NCBI GenBank assembly: GCA_946480465.1
Contig: CAMLJY010000130.1
Coordinates: forward strand, 1 to 10,591
Direction of reading: 5' to 3'
DNA from: an uncultured Burkholderiales bacterium
Lineage (GTDB): Bacteria > Pseudomonadota > Gammaproteobacteria > Burkholderiales > Burkholderiaceae
Length of the DNA stretch: 10,591 bases
Shown: piece after piece, positions 1 through 8,800 of the stretch
Layout: each line of letters opens with the position of its first letter
How positions within the stretch are numbered: position 1 is the stretch's first letter
Notes under the pieces: generated by a model
The model's database searches: none
Told to the model about the DNA's origin: nothing
Seen by the model: the letters and a program-made list of their open reading frames with translations, nothing else
Translations under genes and position numbers: made by a program

Positions 1-197
1 TCGAGGACTGGAAGGACGGCCGCTACAAGGTCATCAGCTTCTTCGCCAAGCGCGCGCGTGGGCTGATGGCGCGCTGGTGCATCGACCAGCGCGTGGCCAG
101 CATCGTCAAGCTGCGCCGCTTCGCCGAGCAGGGCTATGCGCATGCGCCGGAAGCGTCGTCGCCGCAGCGGCTGGTGTTCCGCCGCCGCCTGGCCTGA
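1..197 (+). CDS. yaaA: Peroxide stress protein YaaA (UPF0246/DUF328), C-terminal fragment
   Basis: This is the last 64 codons (reading frame from base 3, stop TGA at 195-197) of a gene that begins upstream of the window. The visible protein contains KVISFFAKRARGLMARW, then a region ending EQGYAHAPEASSPQRLVFRR. This closely follows the C-terminus of E. coli YaaA, where the matching blocks are KIISFYAKKARGLM, an EGY motif and LVFKR near the end. Established knowledge: YaaA is a cytosolic DNA-binding protein of the OxyR regulon in E. coli. It lowers free iron and so limits Fenton damage during peroxide stress. The end is intact and of normal length for the family. Its promoter and N-terminus are outside the window, so regulation cannot be read here. 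The next gene starts 149 bases downstream on the same strand with no strong terminator between them, so read-through is possible. Confidence 0.9.
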   Translation, partial: EDWKDGRYKVISFFAKRARGLMARWCIDQRVASIVKLRRFAEQGYAHAPEASSPQRLVFRRRLA

Positions 198-335
198 AAC
201 AGGCCGGAACGGCGGTCGGGCATGCGCGCCGTGCCGATCGGCTGCGCGAGAATGGCCGCCGATCAGACCGTCCATCAGCGCGCCCATCAGCCCGCCCGCC
301 GCCGCCGCGGCGACAGCAGCGGAGGGCGCCAGCCC

Positions 336-340
336 GAAGG
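336..340 (+). promoter_or_regulatory. Ribosome binding site (GAAGG) that sets the GTG start at 347
   Basis: GAAGG lies six bases before a GTG codon at 347-349. The open frame extends upstream to an ATG at 77, but that upstream part overlaps yaaA and encodes low-complexity Arg/Pro/Ala sequence unlike any oxygenase. The purine-rich site with ideal spacing is the main reason for choosing the GTG. Confidence 0.6.
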
Positions 341-346
341 TATTCC

Positions 347-1201
347 GTGAGCACAGCGCAGGCCATCACCCCCGAATTGCGGCAATGGATCATCGAGCAG
401 GCCAAGGCCGGCTGCCAGCCGGAGGCGGTGCTGCAGTCGATGCGGTCCAGCGGCTGGTCCGAGCCGGTGGCGATCGAGGCGCTGGAGTCCACGCTGAGCC
501 AGTTCCTCGCCGAACGCGCGCAGCAGGCCGCCCTGCCGCCGCCGGTGAAGGTGCCCGACCTGGACCTCGGCGGCGCGCCCTGCAGGGTGTCGGCGGGGGA
601 TCGCGAGGTCGAGGTGCTGTTCTCGATGAACAACCCGCGCGTGGTGCTGCTGGGCGGCTTGCTGTCGGACGATGAATGCGACGAGTTGATCGCCAGCGCC
701 GGACCGCGCATGGCGCGCTCGGAAACGGTGATCAACGCCACCGGCGGCAGCGAGGTGCATGCCTCGCGCACCAGCCGCGGCATGTTCTTCGGCCGCGGCG
801 AGACGCCGCTGTGCGCGCGCATCGAGCAGCGCATCGCCACGCTGCTGCGCTGGCCGGTGGTCAACGGCGAGGGGCTGCAGGTGCTGCACTACGCGCCGGG
901 GGCCGAGTACAAACCGCATTACGACTACTTCGACCCGGCCCAGCCCGGCATGGCCACGGTGCTCAAGCGCGGCGGCCAGCGGGTGGGCACCGTGGTGATG
1001 TACCTGAATTCACCGCCGAAGGGCGGTGCCACGGTGTTTCCCGACGTCGGCCTGGACGTTGCGCCGATCCGGGGCAACGCCGTGTTCTTCAGCTACGACC
1101 GCGCGCACCCGGTGACCAAGACGCTGCACGGCGGCGCCCCGGTGATCGAAGGCGAGAAGTGGGTGGCGACGAAGTGGCTGCGCGAGGGTGAGTTCACCTG
1201 A
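347..1201 (+). CDS. 2OG-Fe(II) oxygenase, prolyl 4-hydroxylase alpha-subunit family
   Basis: The 284-residue product is a probable cytosolic dioxygenase coupling 2-oxoglutarate decarboxylation to hydroxylation of a prolyl or other side chain. The catalytic core runs from about residue 85 to the end. The iron ligands are visible as H191 and D193 in KPHYDYFDP and H261 in TLHGGAPV. K271, in the GEKWVATKW block, is the expected 2-oxoglutarate carboxylate ligand. GGATVFPD and NAVFFSYD are typical strands of the P4Hc double-stranded beta-helix. Residues 5-60 form a separate helical N-terminal segment (ITPELRQWIIEQ, then GWSEPVAIEALE) that looks like a small UBA-like three-helix unit; this is inference from pattern only. 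No signal peptide or membrane segment is seen. The substrate is unknown: bacterial relatives act on varied proteins or peptides. Start choice rests on the GAAGG site. The gene ends before a strong hairpin shared with the convergent helicase gene. Confidence 0.85.
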   Translation: MSTAQAITPELRQWIIEQAKAGCQPEAVLQSMRSSGWSEPVAIEALESTLSQFLAERAQQAALPPPVKVPDLDLGGAPCRVSAGDREVEVLFSMNNPRVVLLGGLLSDDECDELIASAGPRMARSETVINATGGSEVHASRTSRGMFFGRGETPLCARIEQRIATLLRWPVVNGEGLQVLHYAPGAEYKPHYDYFDPAQPGMATVLKRGGQRVGTVVMYLNSPPKGGATVFPDVGLDVAPIRGNAVFFSYDRAHPVTKTLHGGAPVIEGEKWVATKWLREGEFT

Positions 1202-1303
1202 AGAAGCCGTGAACGAATCCCGCACACCCGCTCGTCCCGCTCGGGCGCGCCGGATTCATTCGCAGCTCCTGATCTGAAGGGCCCACGACGGCAGCGCATG
1301 AAC

Positions 1304-1331
1304 AAAGGCCGACCCTCGCGGGTCGGCCTTT
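1304..1331. terminator. Bidirectional intrinsic terminator between convergent genes
   Basis: A perfect 12-bp inverted repeat, AAAGGCCGACCC and GGGTCGGCCTTT, encloses a TCGC tetraloop. The A run at one end and T run at the other let it serve both the oxygenase gene (+) and the helicase gene (-). The T run is short (three), as is common in GC-rich proteobacteria. It lies about 100 bases after the oxygenase stop and 34 bases past the helicase stop. The remainder of the 164-bp gap shows nothing recognisable. Confidence 0.88.
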
Positions 1332-1365
1332 GCGCTGGATGGCGGCTCGCCGCGGCGGCCTGGCG

Positions 1366-2880
<1,515 letters not shown>

Positions 2881-2891
2881 TCTGGTTGGAG

Positions 2892-2914
2892 GTCCCGGCG
2901 TTTGACGGCGGGAC
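2892..2914 (-). promoter_or_regulatory. Start-proximal hairpin in the rhlE leader
   Basis: In the rhlE mRNA sense, GTCCCG and CGGGAC form six pairs. A C/C mismatch follows, then three more pairs (CGT/ACG) close a CAA loop. The hairpin ends 11 bases before the ATG at 2880. The only Shine-Dalgarno-like bases nearby (GGGA) lie inside its 3' arm, so folding could limit ribosome access. Whether it regulates translation is inference. Confidence 0.4.
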
Positions 2915-2950
2915 AAGGGTTCGGCCTGCTGGCGCCGGCATGGGCGGCGT

Positions 2951-3028
2951 CACCAGTCGGGAAGGCCCGAGGGGTCTGAAGGCGTGTCGGAAACGACCGC
3001 GGCAGCGTGACTGGTGGCGCTGCCGCGG
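2951..3028 (-). promoter_or_regulatory. rhlE 5' leader hairpin with possible pseudoknot
   Basis: In mRNA sense, the sequence from 3028 to 3018 (CCGCGGCAGCG) pairs perfectly over 11 bp with CGCTGCCGCGG at 3007-2997, closing a 10-base loop. Eight loop bases, CACCAGTC (3016-3009), are exactly complementary to GACTGGTG at 2958-2951, some 40 bases downstream. This is the geometry of a loop-to-tail pseudoknot. The stem begins at or very near the predicted transcription start, so it could shield the 5' end from 5'-dependent RNase E attack. No T run follows it, so it is not an ordinary terminator. The pairing is seen directly; any function is inferred. Confidence 0.5.
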
Positions 3029-3033
3029 GCGGG

Positions 3034-3039
3034 ATTGTA
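3034..3039 (-). promoter_or_regulatory. Candidate sigma-70 -10 element (TACAAT) for rhlE
   Basis: On the - strand TACAAT matches the TATAAT consensus at five of six positions, in otherwise GC-rich sequence. It would place the start near base 3027 and give an rhlE leader of about 147 nt. No good -35 hexamer is found 16-18 bases upstream, so an activator may be needed or the call may be wrong. Confidence 0.45.
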
Positions 3040-3176
3040 TCGGCGGGCGGCATGGTGCTCGCCGGCCGGCCTTCCGCCGCGCTGGGGCAGGGATGCCCGC
3101 ACCAGGCACTTGCGCACGAAATCCCGCGGTTCGCGCGCGCGCCCCCCGGTTCGGGCGGGTCGGGGCGCCGATCGCA

Positions 3177-3203
3177 TCAAGTAGCTTTCGCCCCGGCCGA
3201 TAA
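3177..3203 (+). promoter_or_regulatory. Sigma-28 (FliA) type promoter before the GGDEF/EAL gene
   Basis: TCAAGTAG at 3177-3184, 11 bases, then GCCGATAA at 3196-3203. The established E. coli FliA consensus is TAAAGTTT-N11-GCCGATAA. Here the -10 matches 8/8, the spacing is exact, and the -35 matches 5/8 (T.AAGT..). Transcription would begin near 3210, leaving a 5' leader of about 73 nt before the ATG at 3283. It implies co-expression with late flagellar genes. Confidence 0.65.
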
Positions 3204-3282
3204 GGCGTGACGAGGCGCATCGCCGACGACGGCCCGAGCGCGGCCAGAAGAGAAAGCAGCACAGCAACTCGCATCCCCGGGC

Positions 3283-5682
3283 ATGCGCACGACGTCCCTT
3301 CTTCCGGCTCTCGTGGCCGCCTGGCGGCGCGAGTTTCCGGCCCACCAGGCCTTCGACCGCGACTCGGCTGAACTGCGCGCGCGGCTGCTCGCCAGCGTGA
3401 CGCGGCTCACGCCGCTGATGGCGCTGGCCAACCTGGTGAATGCGGCGATCGTGATCGGCCTGCTCGACCGGCAGGTGCCGCTGCTGGAGCGCCTCCTGTG
3501 GTTCATGATGCTGGCGGCGCTGTGCGCGTCGGCGCTGCGATCGTGGTGGCGCCATCGGCGCGCACCGCCGCTGCGGGTGTCGCCGCGCGCGCTGCGCCAT
3601 GCGGCGGTGGGCTCGGGCCTGCTCGGGCTGTTGTGGGCCGCCATGGTCGCCGCCTGGTTCCCCGGCGCGGACCATGGCCAGCAGATGGTGCTGATGTCGA
3701 TGGTGCTGGGCACGATGTGCGGCGGTGCCTTCGCGCTGGCGCCCGTGCCGCTGGCCGCGCTGGCCCACGTCGGCGCGCTGGGCCTGGGCGCGCTGGTCGC
3801 GCTGCTGCGCAGCGACGGCGTCGGCAATCCGGTGCTGCCGGCGCTGCTGGCGATGTACACGCTGGTGCTGTGCGTCAGCGTGCTGGCGACGGCGCGCACC
3901 TTCGTCGCGCGGCTGCGTTCGGAGCGCGAGGCCGCGCGCCAGGGCCAGCTGGTGGGCCTGCTGCTGCGGGACTTCGAGGAGCATGCCGCCGACGTGCTGT
4001 GGGAATGCGGCCAGACCGGGCTGCTGACGCACGTGTCGCCGCGGCTGTCGAGCGCGCTGGGCCTGTCGGCGCTGGAGTTGCAGGCCGGCACGCTGCTGGA
4101 TGCGCTCACTGCCCGCCAGGCGCCGGGGGAGGCCGAAGACCACCTGGCGGCGCTGCGCGCGGCACTGCGCCTGGGCCAGGCCTTCCGCGACCTGGTGGTG
4201 CCGGTGCAGACGGCGAGCGGGCTGCGCTGGTGGTCGCTGTCGGCCAAGCCGCTGCACGATGAAGTGGGCCACCATGCCGGCTGGCGCGGCGTCATCAGCG
4301 ACGTGACGCAGGCGCGCGAGACCCATCGCCGGCTGGCGTACCTGGCCCACTTCGACTCGCTCACGGGCCTGGCGAACCGGCTGGAGCTGCGCGAACGGCT
4401 GGCCGCCGCGATGGATGCCGCGGCCGCGTCCGCAGCCGCAGTGCCGGCGCGCACGGCGCTGGTGTGCCTGGACCTGGACCACTTCAAGTCGATCAACGAC
4501 ACGCTGGGCCATGCCGCCGGGGACGCGGTGCTGGCCGAGATCGGCCGCCGCCTGCATTCCTGCCTGCGCCAGGGTGACCTGGCCGCGCGGCTGGGTGGCG
4601 ACGAGTTCGCGCTGGTCATCAGCGAGGTGCAGGGCGACGACGAGCTGTGCGCGCTGGCGCGCCGGCTGGTGCAGGTGCTGTGCCAACCCTTCGAGGTGGC
4701 CGGCCGTCAGGTGCCGCTGGGCGCCAGCATCGGCATCGCGGTGGCGCCCGAGCACGGACGGTCGCTCGACGAGCTGATGGGCAACGCGGACCTGGCGCTC
4801 TATGCCGCAAAGGAAGCGGGCCGCGGCCGCTTCGAATTCTTCGTGCCGCGGCTGGCCGACCGCCACCGCCGCCGCGTCGCGATCGAGCAGGCGCTGCGGG
4901 GGGCGCTGGCGCGCAGCGAGATGCACCTGTACTGGCAGCCGCGGGTCGACATCGCGCGCTGGGAGGTGGTGGGCGCCGAGGTGCTGCTGCGCTGGCAGCA
5001 CCCCGAGCTGGGCCGCGTGGCGCCGGATGAATTCATCCGCATCGCCGAGGACGCCGGCCTCATCGCCGACATCGGCTTGTGGGTGCTGGGACGCGCCTGC
5101 GCGCATGCGGCGCAGATGCCGCATCCGATCGTCGTCTCCGTCAACGTCTCGCCGGCGCAGCTGCTGCGCGAGGACTTCGCCAGGCAGGCCCTGCACCTCA
5201 TCGAGCGTTCGGGCCTGGCGCCGGAGCGGCTGGAGATCGAGGTCACCGAGTCGCTCTTCATGGACAACTCGCCGCAGGCGCTGGCCAACCTGCACGCGCT
5301 GCGCGAGGTGGGCGTGCGCATCGCGCTGGACGACTTCGGCACCGGCTACTCGTCGCTGGCCTACCTGCGCCGTTTCCCCTTCGACACGCTGAAGATCGAC
5401 CGCGCCTTCGTGCGCGAGCTGATGACGCGCCACGACGCGCGTGCCATCGTCAAGACCATCCTCGAGCTGGCGCGCACGCTGGGCATGAGCACCATCGCCG
5501 AAGGCGTCGAGGAGCCCGCGCAGCTGGCCGTGCTGCGCGAGGCCGGCTGCGGGGCGGTGCAGGGCTACCTCGCCGCGCGCCCGATGCCGCGCGGGGACTT
5601 CCTGCGGCTGCTGGCGAACTGGACGCCGGCCGGCACGGTGCAGATGGCGCTGGACGCCGAAGCTGATCGTAACGTCGCCTGA
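3283..5682 (+). CDS. Membrane PAS-GGDEF-EAL cyclic-di-GMP enzyme
   Basis: This 799-residue inner-membrane protein makes and/or degrades c-di-GMP. About six hydrophobic segments (roughly 43-61, 67-86, 106-126, 133-153, 155-175, 183-206) form a sensor that I cannot assign to a named MASE type. A PAS/PAC unit follows (about 228-345, DVLWECGQTGLLTHVSP and ending GVISDVTQ). The GGDEF domain (about 354-522) is intact: D397 in CLDLDHFKSIND, N405, and GGDEF at 438-442. An RxxD inhibitory site (R429, D432) sits exactly five residues before GGDEF. The EAL domain (about 530-785) has EVL at 566-568 in place of EAL, with the catalytic glutamate kept, plus N621, E653 in EVTES, D683 and D684 in DDFGTGYS, K704, E740 and QGYL. 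Both activities therefore look possible; which one dominates cannot be told. The start at 3283 lacks a strong ribosome site and is uncertain; GTG at 3313 is an alternative. The FliA-like promoter upstream suggests a role in motility. Confidence 0.92.
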   Translation: MRTTSLLPALVAAWRREFPAHQAFDRDSAELRARLLASVTRLTPLMALANLVNAAIVIGLLDRQVPLLERLLWFMMLAALCASALRSWWRHRRAPPLRVSPRALRHAAVGSGLLGLLWAAMVAAWFPGADHGQQMVLMSMVLGTMCGGAFALAPVPLAALAHVGALGLGALVALLRSDGVGNPVLPALLAMYTLVLCVSVLATARTFVARLRSEREAARQGQLVGLLLRDFEEHAADVLWECGQTGLLTHVSPRLSSALGLSALELQAGTLLDALTARQAPGEAEDHLAALRAALRLGQAFRDLVVPVQTASGLRWWSLSAKPLHDEVGHHAGWRGVISDVTQARETHRRLAYLAHFDSLTGLANRLELRERLAAAMDAAAASAAAVPARTALVCLDLDHFKSINDTLGHAAGDAVLAEIGRRLHSCLRQGDLAARLGGDEFALVISEVQGDDELCALARRLVQVLCQPFEVAGRQVPLGASIGIAVAPEHGRSLDELMGNADLALYAAKEAGRGRFEFFVPRLADRHRRRVAIEQALRGALARSEMHLYWQPRVDIARWEVVGAEVLLRWQHPELGRVAPDEFIRIAEDAGLIADIGLWVLGRACAHAAQMPHPIVVSVNVSPAQLLREDFARQALHLIERSGLAPERLEIEVTESLFMDNSPQALANLHALREVGVRIALDDFGTGYSSLAYLRRFPFDTLKIDRAFVRELMTRHDARAIVKTILELARTLGMSTIAEGVEEPAQLAVLREAGCGAVQGYLAARPMPRGDFLRLLANWTPAGTVQMALDAEADRNVA

Positions 5683-5721
5683 AACAGCCGTTTCGGGACG
5701 TGACGGGCCGGCTTCCCGGCC
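5678..5721 (+). terminator. Two weak hairpins after the GGDEF/EAL gene
   Basis: CCTGAAAC and GTTTCGGG (5678-5685 and 5690-5697, one T/G wobble, AGCC loop) overlap the stop codon. GGCCGG and CCGGCC (5706-5711 and 5716-5721, CTTC loop) follow. Neither has a T run, so they may stabilise the 3' end rather than end transcription, and read-through into the next gene is plausible. Confidence 0.3.
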
Positions 5722-5811
5722 ATGCAGGACGCGGCGCACGCCCCCTGGAATGGTGATGCCGCAAGCATGCAAAGTCAGCGGCCGAGCCTAGACTCCGCGG
5801 CTTCGACCAGC

Positions 5812-5815
5812 GGAG
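5812..5815 (+). promoter_or_regulatory. Ribosome binding site (GGAG) for the heparinase-like gene
   Basis: GGAG lies six bases before the ATG at 5822, which begins a clear signal peptide. The site is the 3' arm of a six-base inverted repeat, CTCCGC (5793-5798) and GCGGAG (5810-5815). Confidence 0.65.
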
Positions 5816-5821
5816 CAGTCC

Positions 5822-8800
5822 ATGCCGTTTCCCCCGCGCTTGCGTTCCCTTGTCGGCCATGCGGCCGTGCTGCTGGCTTCGCTTGCCGCGGCCCTGGGTG
5901 CGGCCGGCGCCCGCGCGGCGCTGCCGGCACCGGTGAAGAACGCGCATCCCCACGTCTTCCTCGACGCCGGCAAGCTGGCCGCGCTGCGAGCCAGCCTGCC
6001 GCAGCCGCGCTTCGCGGCGCGCGGCTCGCTGCAGTTCCGCTTCACGCCGCAGCATGGCGCGGGCGACCTGCCGGTCTTCGATGCATACGACAGCCGGCGC
6101 AACCACCTGTTCGTGCGGCACGTCAGGAGCTACGACACGAGCACGACGGTGGGCTTGCAGCTCGCCCTGCAGGCGGACCAGAGCCAGCCGCAGTACGCCG
6201 GCCTGAGCGGCTACGTCGCCGCGGTGCGCCTGGACCTGCCGCCGGGCCGCGAAGCGCTGATCGAAGTCAGCTGGGATGCGATGGCCCACACCGCGCAGGT
6301 GCGTGTCAACGGCGTGGCCTCCGCGTTGAACTGGGCGCGGCAGCCCGGCGGCGCGTTCTACCCCTGGCAACCCGATGGCCAGCGCTTCGCATTCGGAGGA
6401 CGGCCGGGTGAGCAGTACACCGACGTGCAGGTCGTCGACGGCCTCGCCGGCACGGTGACCTCCCTGCTCGCGGTGGACCTGACGCTGCAGCGCGCCTTCG
6501 GCAACCTGCGCGCCCAGGCCGGGCGCCATGCCGACAAGCTGCTGGCCTGTGCCGATCCAGGCGACCCGGCCACCTGCGGCAGCCCGGTCGTGCTGTCGGG
6601 GCCGTCCCCGTCCCATCCGCTCGCCGTGCAGGACGCGGCGGCCGCACTGGGGCTGGCCTACCAGGTCAGCGGCGAGGCGCGCCATCTCGACGCTGCGCTG
6701 AACTACGCGAGCCAGCTGCTCGCGGTGCCGCTGACCGAAGGCGGCGAGTTCTACATGCGCGGGCGCATCTTCGCGATGGGCCTGCTGTACGACTGGTTGT
6801 GGAGCGCCGTTTCCACCACCAGCGTGCGCGGCACCGGTGCCGGCGCCGGCGGGCGCTACGACGCCGCGCTGGCCGCGCGAATCACCGCCACCATCGCGGC
6901 CACTGGCGCCGACGGCAGCCATCCGCTGGGCGTGATGATCTGCGGCCGCCAGCCGCTGCAGCCGGATCCCTTCGATTGCGCGGCGAAGCCCAAGATCGAG
7001 GGCTGGGACCCGGTGGCCGATGTGCGCGTACCCAGCATCGCGCCCTACTACCTGTCCGGCCACCACCGCAACAACGTGCTGGCGATCGCCGCCGCGCTCG
7101 CTGCCATCGCGCCGGAGCGGCCCGGCGTGGTGCCGATGATCGACACCGCGTACCAGCACTTCGCGCGCGGCTTCGACCGGGCGCGCCAGTGGGTCGGCCG
7201 CGATGGCGGACACCAGATGGGCTGGTACTACGGCTCGGCCAACAGCACGCACCTGGCGGTCGAGCTGTGGCGAAGCGCGCTCGACTGGGGCGCCACGCCC
7301 CCGCCGATGCCGGCCCACGCCACCAGGCAGTTCCTGTTGCCGCTGTACGGCTTGCGCGGCACCGTGCCGGCCTCGTTCCCGGCGCAGGGCGACACCTTTC
7401 CGGGCAGCTGGGACGACGCGATGGCGGCCTCCGCCCTGCATGCCTCGCAGCACGGCGACGCGGCCACGGCACCGGTCGCGCAGTGGCTGTACGACGAACT
7501 GATCCTGCCCCAGCGCAGCGGCGGCGGCTTGTGGGACCTGCTGCTGTGGCGGCCGGGCCAGCCCCGCCGGTCGCCCGACGCGCTGCCGCTGTCGCGCCAT
7601 TTCGGCGTTAGCGGCCAGGTGGTGATGCGCGAGAGCTGGCAGCTCGACAGCACCCGCTCGACGCTGCTGGACTTCCGTGCCGCCTCGTTCACCAGCCAGA
7701 ACCACCAGCACTTCGACCAGAACAGCCTGTCGCTGTTCTACCGCGCGCCGCTGCTGGTCGACAGCGGCTACTACGACGCCTACGGCTCGTCGCACTGGAA
7801 CAACTACTACGTGCGCAGCATCGCGCACAACACCGCGCTGGTGTTCGATCCGGCCGAGGTGTTCAGCCTCTTCGGCCGGACGTGGTCGAACGACGGCGGC
7901 CAGTGGCTCTTCGACGGCAAGGCGGCCTACCCGACGATCGAGCAGGCGCAGTCCGGACCGAACGCGCTGGGCGGGGTGCTGCGCTACGAACATGGCGCCG
8001 ACTACACCTTCACCGTGGGCGATGCCAGCCGGGCCTACGCCGCGGCGAAGGTGGAGCCCGCGTCCGGCTACCTGCGCCACGTGCTGTTCCTGCGCCAGCC
8101 CGTCTTCTGGCCGCGCCCGGTCACCATCGTGTACGACCAGCTCGCGGTGCGGCCCGGCAAGGAAGGCCTGGCCAAGAGCGTGCTGTGGCACACGGTGAAC
8201 GAACCGCTGGTCAACCGGCAGGGTATGCGCGGGGCGGGGGACTGGGCGGTGCCGGCCGTGGCCGGCACGCAGCTCACCGAGATCGTCAACGGCGACGGCA
8301 GCGCCTTCCTCCAGACCTTGCTGCCGGCGGCACCGGTCCTGCGCAAGATCGGCGGCGTGGTCCCCGGCGGCGCCAGCCACCGTTTCACCGCGCCCGTGCG
8401 CCAGGCCGACGGCCGCCATGTGCTGCAGGACTTCCCCCTGGCGGGCGTGTCCGAGGCGACGCTGGCGGCCGCGAGCGATGCAGGCGCCTGGCGGCTCGAG
8501 GTGACGGATGCCACCCCGAAGGCGGTGGCGCATTTCCTGCACGTCATCAGCGTGGCCGACAGCGGCAGCGTTGGAACGCCCCCCGCGGCCCGCCGCCTGC
8601 AGGCGGACCCGGGCACGGAAGCGCTGCTGCTCGGCGAATCGCTGGTGGTGGTGTTCCGCCAGCGTGGCGTGGCGGGCGCGGGCCACACCTGGCGAGCAGA
8701 GAACGCGCTGTCGCGGCGCAGCATCGTCACCGGACTGCAACCGAACCAGAAGTACGCGATGCGGTCCGCGCCGCCGCGGGTGGGCAGCAAGCTGCAGCAG

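Larger units (their letters stand above)
2881..3282. other. 402-bp divergent intergenic region between rhlE and the GGDEF/EAL gene
   Basis: No credible gene is seen here; the open frames on both strands are high-GC shadows without ribosome sites. The region holds four recognisable elements, listed separately: a start-proximal hairpin and a 5' hairpin with loop complementarity in the rhlE leader, a - strand TACAAT -10 box, and a + strand sigma-28-like promoter. Between about 3045 and 3176 I see only GC-rich sequence with short palindromes such as GCCGGCCGGC near 3061, without a clear function. Confidence 0.7.

Noticed and set aside
236..264. Seven-base inverted repeat GATCGGC / GCCGATC after yaaA as a terminator
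   Set aside because: The loop is 15 bases and no T run follows, so it is not convincing as a terminator. No operator family is recognised.
200..310. - strand stretch reading AAAGGLMGALMDGLIGG, resembling a glycine-zipper membrane segment
   Set aside because: It has no ribosome site and runs straight into the antisense of yaaA. It most likely reflects GCC/GGC-rich sequence rather than a gene.
77..346. N-terminal extension of the oxygenase from ATG 77
   Set aside because: The first 40 codons overlap yaaA out of frame and the rest is Arg/Pro-rich. The GAAGG-GTG pair at 336-349 gives a sensible family-like protein.
3034..3044. GCCGATAC on the - strand as a second FliA promoter, for rhlE
   Set aside because: The -10 is 7/8, but the bases at the correct -35 spacing do not resemble TAAAGTTT, and a helicase is not an expected FliA target. 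The sigma-70 reading TACAAT is preferred.
2950..5772. 940-codon open frame on the - strand opposite the GGDEF/EAL gene
   Set aside because: It encodes Gln/Arg/His/Ala-rich low-complexity sequence typical of antisense frames in GC-rich genes, lacks a ribosome site, and lies opposite a gene with complete conserved domains.
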